From: Spirochaetota bacterium | GTDB taxonomy: Bacteria > Spirochaetota > UBA4802 > UB4802 | Assembly: GCA_026414805.1 (NCBI GenBank) | Contig: JAOAIH010000002.1 | Coordinates: 76,364-110,025 of the forward strand | DNA length: 33,662 nucleotides | Reading direction: 5' to 3' | Shown here: one piece after another, positions 31,417-33,662 of the stretch | Layout of the letters: every line of letters begins with the position of its first letter | Numbering within the stretch: the first letter of the stretch is position 1 | Notes under the pieces: model-generated | The model's input: only the letters and a program-made list of their open reading frames with translations | Told to the model about the DNA's origin: nothing | Database searches by the model: none | Made by a program: the position numbers and the translations under genes

Positions 31417-32398
31417 TTTGAATCCCTTTTTGATAATAATCAACAGCTTTGTTATGTTCACTCAATGTTTTTGAGAAATAATGTGAACCATCATTGCGTG
31501 AAACAAAAAAAAGGTATGCAACATTTGCAGGGTTACAAGCTGCAAGTATGGAACGTTTTCCAGGATTACATATTGGTGTTGGTGGCAAGCCAGTATATTT
31601 GTATGTATTGTACGGAGTATCCGAGTCCAAATCATCATACGTGAGCCGTTTGCCAAATTTTTTGAGGCCGTACTGTATTGTGGAATCACAATCTAATTTC
31701 ATTTTTAATTTTAATCTGTTGTAAAATACTGCAGCAATGAGAGGTCGTTCGGTATGAATCTTTGCCTCTTTTTCAACTAAAGAAGCAATTGTCAGTATTT
31801 GATGAAGATTAGAGTATTGAACCTCTATTGATTCCTGAATATCATGTACTACCTTTTTTGTCTGGTTGACAAGCCTGACAAGAATATCACGAGGATCAGT
31901 ATTAACAGGCATTATATATGTATCAGGGAATAAATAACCTTCGGCACTTGCCGCGTGTATTCCTATAGTAGATAAAAACGATGGTGATTGAGCCCAATAA
32001 AGGAATTCACCTTCTGAGCATATTTCATTTTCCTCAAGTACTTTTGCAATGTCGTATATGGTAAAACCTTCAGGGATAGTAATTTTTTTAGTTATAAATT
32101 TACCTCTAGTTATTTTCATCAATATTGAAAAGCTTGATTCTCCATTATATATACGATAGTTACCCGCTTTTACATCTGTAGCATTGAGTATTCTTCCCAT
32201 TATGTAAAAAAACGATGCGCTCGTAATAAAATTTTTAGATTTAAGAAAATATGCTGTCTGGTAAAGATTCATACCTGTTCGTATGGTGATTGTATCACCC
32301 TGCATATGCCGTGGGGCACTGTTGAAAAACCAGAAAACTATTGCAAAAATTACAAAAAGTGTAAATACTGATACTATTATTGATTTGATTTCTTTCAT
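31388..32398 (-). CDS. mltG: endolytic murein transglycosylase MltG (YceG-like)
   Basis: The 336-residue product has one N-terminal membrane helix (about 5-27), a LysM-like region ('GMNLYQTAYFLKSKNFI') and the YceG catalytic domain. The hallmark 'IASLVEKEAK' gives the predicted catalytic Glu209, followed by 'IAAVFYNRLK', 'MKLDCDSTIQYGL' and 'PYNTYKYTGLPPTPICNPG'. MltG cuts nascent glycan strands at the inner membrane and so sets strand length. The length is normal. It starts 114 bp from the divergent TPR gene and overlaps the U32 gene, so mltG and the U32 gene form one operon. The end 'YYQKGIQNGFKDRQKN' matches the family. Confidence 0.94.
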   Translation of the reverse strand: MKEIKSIIVSVFTLFVIFAIVFWFFNSAPRHMQGDTITIRTGMNLYQTAYFLKSKNFITSASFFYIMGRILNATDVKAGNYRIYNGESSFSILMKITRGKFITKKITIPEGFTIYDIAKVLEENEICSEGEFLYWAQSPSFLSTIGIHAASAEGYLFPDTYIMPVNTDPRDILVRLVNQTKKVVHDIQESIEVQYSNLHQILTIASLVEKEAKIHTERPLIAAVFYNRLKLKMKLDCDSTIQYGLKKFGKRLTYDDLDSDTPYNTYKYTGLPPTPICNPGKRSILAACNPANVAYLFFVSRNDGSHYFSKTLSEHNKAVDYYQKGIQNGFKDRQKN

Positions 32399-32439
32399 TG
32401 TAGAACTATTTCTTTACATGTACTGATAAAAATATTTTG

Positions 32440-32469
32440 TTGACTTTACACACAAGGCTGCTATGTAAT
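32440..32469 (+). promoter_or_regulatory. candidate promoter of the TPR-protein gene
   Basis: TTGACT (32440-32445), an 18-bp spacer and TGTAAT (32464-32469) give a plausible sigma70-type promoter about 40 bp before the ATG at 32513. No good ribosome binding site is visible before that ATG. Confidence 0.4.
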
Positions 32470-32512
32470 AACTTTGGCTTTCAATACTATAATTTTATCA
32501 ATAAAAAAACAA

Positions 32513-33662
32513 ATGAGCAGAAAAAATATCGCTATACTACTTTTTCTTTTCTGTACGGTTTTTCTTTATGGACAGGAACCGGTAAAACAACAGCAGAAAA
32601 ATGCTATTTATTATAATAAAAAGGGCTGGGAAAGCCTGCAATCAGGCAATGCATATTCCGCAATAGTTGCATTTCAGAATGCCCTTGCACAAAATCCAAA
32701 ATATAAAGAAGCACTGCTAGGGCTAGGATATTCATACCTGCAAACTGAAGGCTACAATGAATCAGTGAAACTATTTGAAGCGGTGCTAAAACTTTATCCT
32801 AATAATGAGCAAGCGCTACTTGGAATTGCAAAGGCGTATACTGGTTTAGGTCGTTACCGTGAAGCTATGAAACTGTACGATACATTAAATGAGCTATCGT
32901 ACACAAATAATGAATCACGCTTTGGTATGGCATATCTATATTACAAAATGGGCAAAATGCTCTGGGCAAAGCGCCTTCTTGATCGCATTTTGCAAAATGA
33001 TCCGTATTATTATGATGCGCTGTTATTATATGCTGAAATAAAGGCAAAAGACAAACGTATTGATGATGCAATGGTTTTTGTAAAAAAAGCTATTGATGCA
33101 AAAGAAACATATCCTGATGCCTTTGTTAAGCTTGCTGAATTATTGTATCTCAAATATTTTTATTCTGGTGACAGAGCCTATCTCAATCAGGCCATTGACG
33201 AATTACAGAAAGCATTAATAATAAACAAAACGCATCTTCAGGCAAATCGCGATATGGGATATTTATTGTATGTTCAGGGGGATTATCAAAATGCAATATC
33301 ATACTATGAGGCGATAGTTACTAATTATTCACACATTGCCAGCAATGAAATCTTTTATAATCTTGGTTTAATGTATGAGTATAAAGGCGATATCAATCAA
33401 GCACTGAAATATTACGAAAAAGCGTTAGCAAAAGACAACCTTAACAGCCTTATTGGTTTGAAGATGCGGCAGCTAAGTTTACTTGAACACATAAAAACAG
33501 GCCATCCTGTGCGTATACAGAGCAGTAACGATGATTTTAATTCCTCCCAGGAACTGAGAAAAAAGGGATTCCCTGATTTATCTCAGTATTTTGTGCGATT
33601 GTCATTGGCATTGAATCCTAATAATACCATCGCTCGTCAGGAGCTTATGCGCATTTATGAAA
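32513..33662 (+). CDS. secreted tetratricopeptide-repeat protein, 3' end cut by the window edge
   Basis: The frame runs from the ATG at 32513 to the window edge without a stop, 383 codons. The start 'MSRKNIAILLFLFCTVFLYG' is a signal peptide, with likely cleavage before QEP, so the protein is periplasmic or surface exposed. About seven or eight TPR units follow, for example 'AIVAFQNALAQNPKYKEALLGLGYSY', 'SVKLFEAVLKLYPNN', 'AISYYEAIVTNY' and 'ALKYYEKALAKDN'-type helix pairs. TPR arrays are protein-binding scaffolds; no partner is visible. It is divergent from mltG, and spirochaete envelopes hold many such proteins. The remainder and the stop lie outside the window. Confidence 0.85.
   Translation, partial: MSRKNIAILLFLFCTVFLYGQEPVKQQQKNAIYYNKKGWESLQSGNAYSAIVAFQNALAQNPKYKEALLGLGYSYLQTEGYNESVKLFEAVLKLYPNNEQALLGIAKAYTGLGRYREAMKLYDTLNELSYTNNESRFGMAYLYYKMGKMLWAKRLLDRILQNDPYYYDALLLYAEIKAKDKRIDDAMVFVKKAIDAKETYPDAFVKLAELLYLKYFYSGDRAYLNQAIDELQKALIINKTHLQANRDMGYLLYVQGDYQNAISYYEAIVTNYSHIASNEIFYNLGLMYEYKGDINQALKYYEKALAKDNLNSLIGLKMRQLSLLEHIKTGHPVRIQSSNDDFNSSQELRKKGFPDLSQYFVRLSLALNPNNTIARQELMRIYE

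Noticed and set aside
32865-33071. Minus-strand open frame of 68 codons at the right edge
   Set aside because: It is antisense to the TPR gene, whose signal peptide and repeated helix pairs are clearly real.
1-33662. Prophage, integrase, insertion sequence, toxin-antitoxin or defence system
   Set aside because: All major open frames are accounted for by housekeeping, metabolic, regulatory or unknown chromosomal genes; no transposase, integrase, nuclease or restriction motifs were seen, and no direct repeats flank the tRNA gene.

Overview
The window is an AT-rich (roughly one third G+C) bacterial chromosome segment with no phage, transposase, plasmid or CRISPR content. A lipoprotein NagZ-type glycosidase, a LysM/M23 endopeptidase and secreted TPR proteins suggest a diderm. 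A many-pass sensor joined to a chemotaxis signalling domain, together with the general gene style, fits an uncultured spirochaete (Spirochaetota, perhaps Leptospira-like). That assignment is an inference. Both window edges cut through genes: a secreted protein on the minus strand (1-836) and a secreted TPR protein on the plus strand (32513-33662).

Layout. 1-3.5 kb, minus strand: a truncated secreted protein, argJ, and a LOG-family nucleotide hydrolase overlapping an RsbW-like ATPase. 3.8-6.6 kb, plus strand: lipoprotein NagZ, then a HemW-like radical SAM protein, with overlapping stop and start codons. 6.6-8.4 kb, minus strand: an acidic unknown protein and a PlsC acyltransferase. 8.6-14.4 kb: a divergent catabolic block. 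etfB-etfA run to the left; to the right run a histidine-phosphatase-like protein, an ACAD10/11-type acyl-CoA dehydrogenase, a TetR regulator and an APH-type kinase. A perfect 16-bp palindrome lies between the two arms. 14.4-17.0 kb: a ParA ATPase, an MFS transporter, and a cold-shock gene with a long leader and a good terminator. 17.0-20.6 kb: a second TetR regulator divergent from a DUF819 permease and a sphingosine-1-phosphate-lyase-like PLP enzyme, with three operator-like repeats spaced exactly 20 bp apart in front of the permease. 20.6-23.3 kb, minus strand: a fused RsmG-SpoU rRNA methyltransferase, a LysM-M23 peptidase and tRNA-Thr(CGT). 23.5-26.5 kb, plus strand: a multi-pass chemoreceptor and an FmdB zinc ribbon. 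26.5-32.4 kb, minus strand: a 610-residue unknown, hisS with a C-terminal frameshift, a U32-family protein and mltG.

How genes work together. The central block is the most coherent system. An aminoglycoside-phosphotransferase-fold kinase beside an ACAD of the 'DGxDEVH' type is the split form of mammalian ACAD10/11 and resembles the LvaA/LvaC logic of bacterial 4-hydroxyacid catabolism (phosphorylate a 4-hydroxyacyl-CoA, then remove the phosphate and oxidise). The divergent ETF would carry the electrons. The 17-20.6 kb block looks like a second inducible module: uptake or export plus cleavage of a phosphorylated amine such as a long-chain-base phosphate.

Beyond genes, the ten-base word GCGATAGCTC (or its complement) occurs exactly six times, with several one-mismatch copies. 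That is far more than base composition predicts, and the word may be a genome-wide iterated motif.
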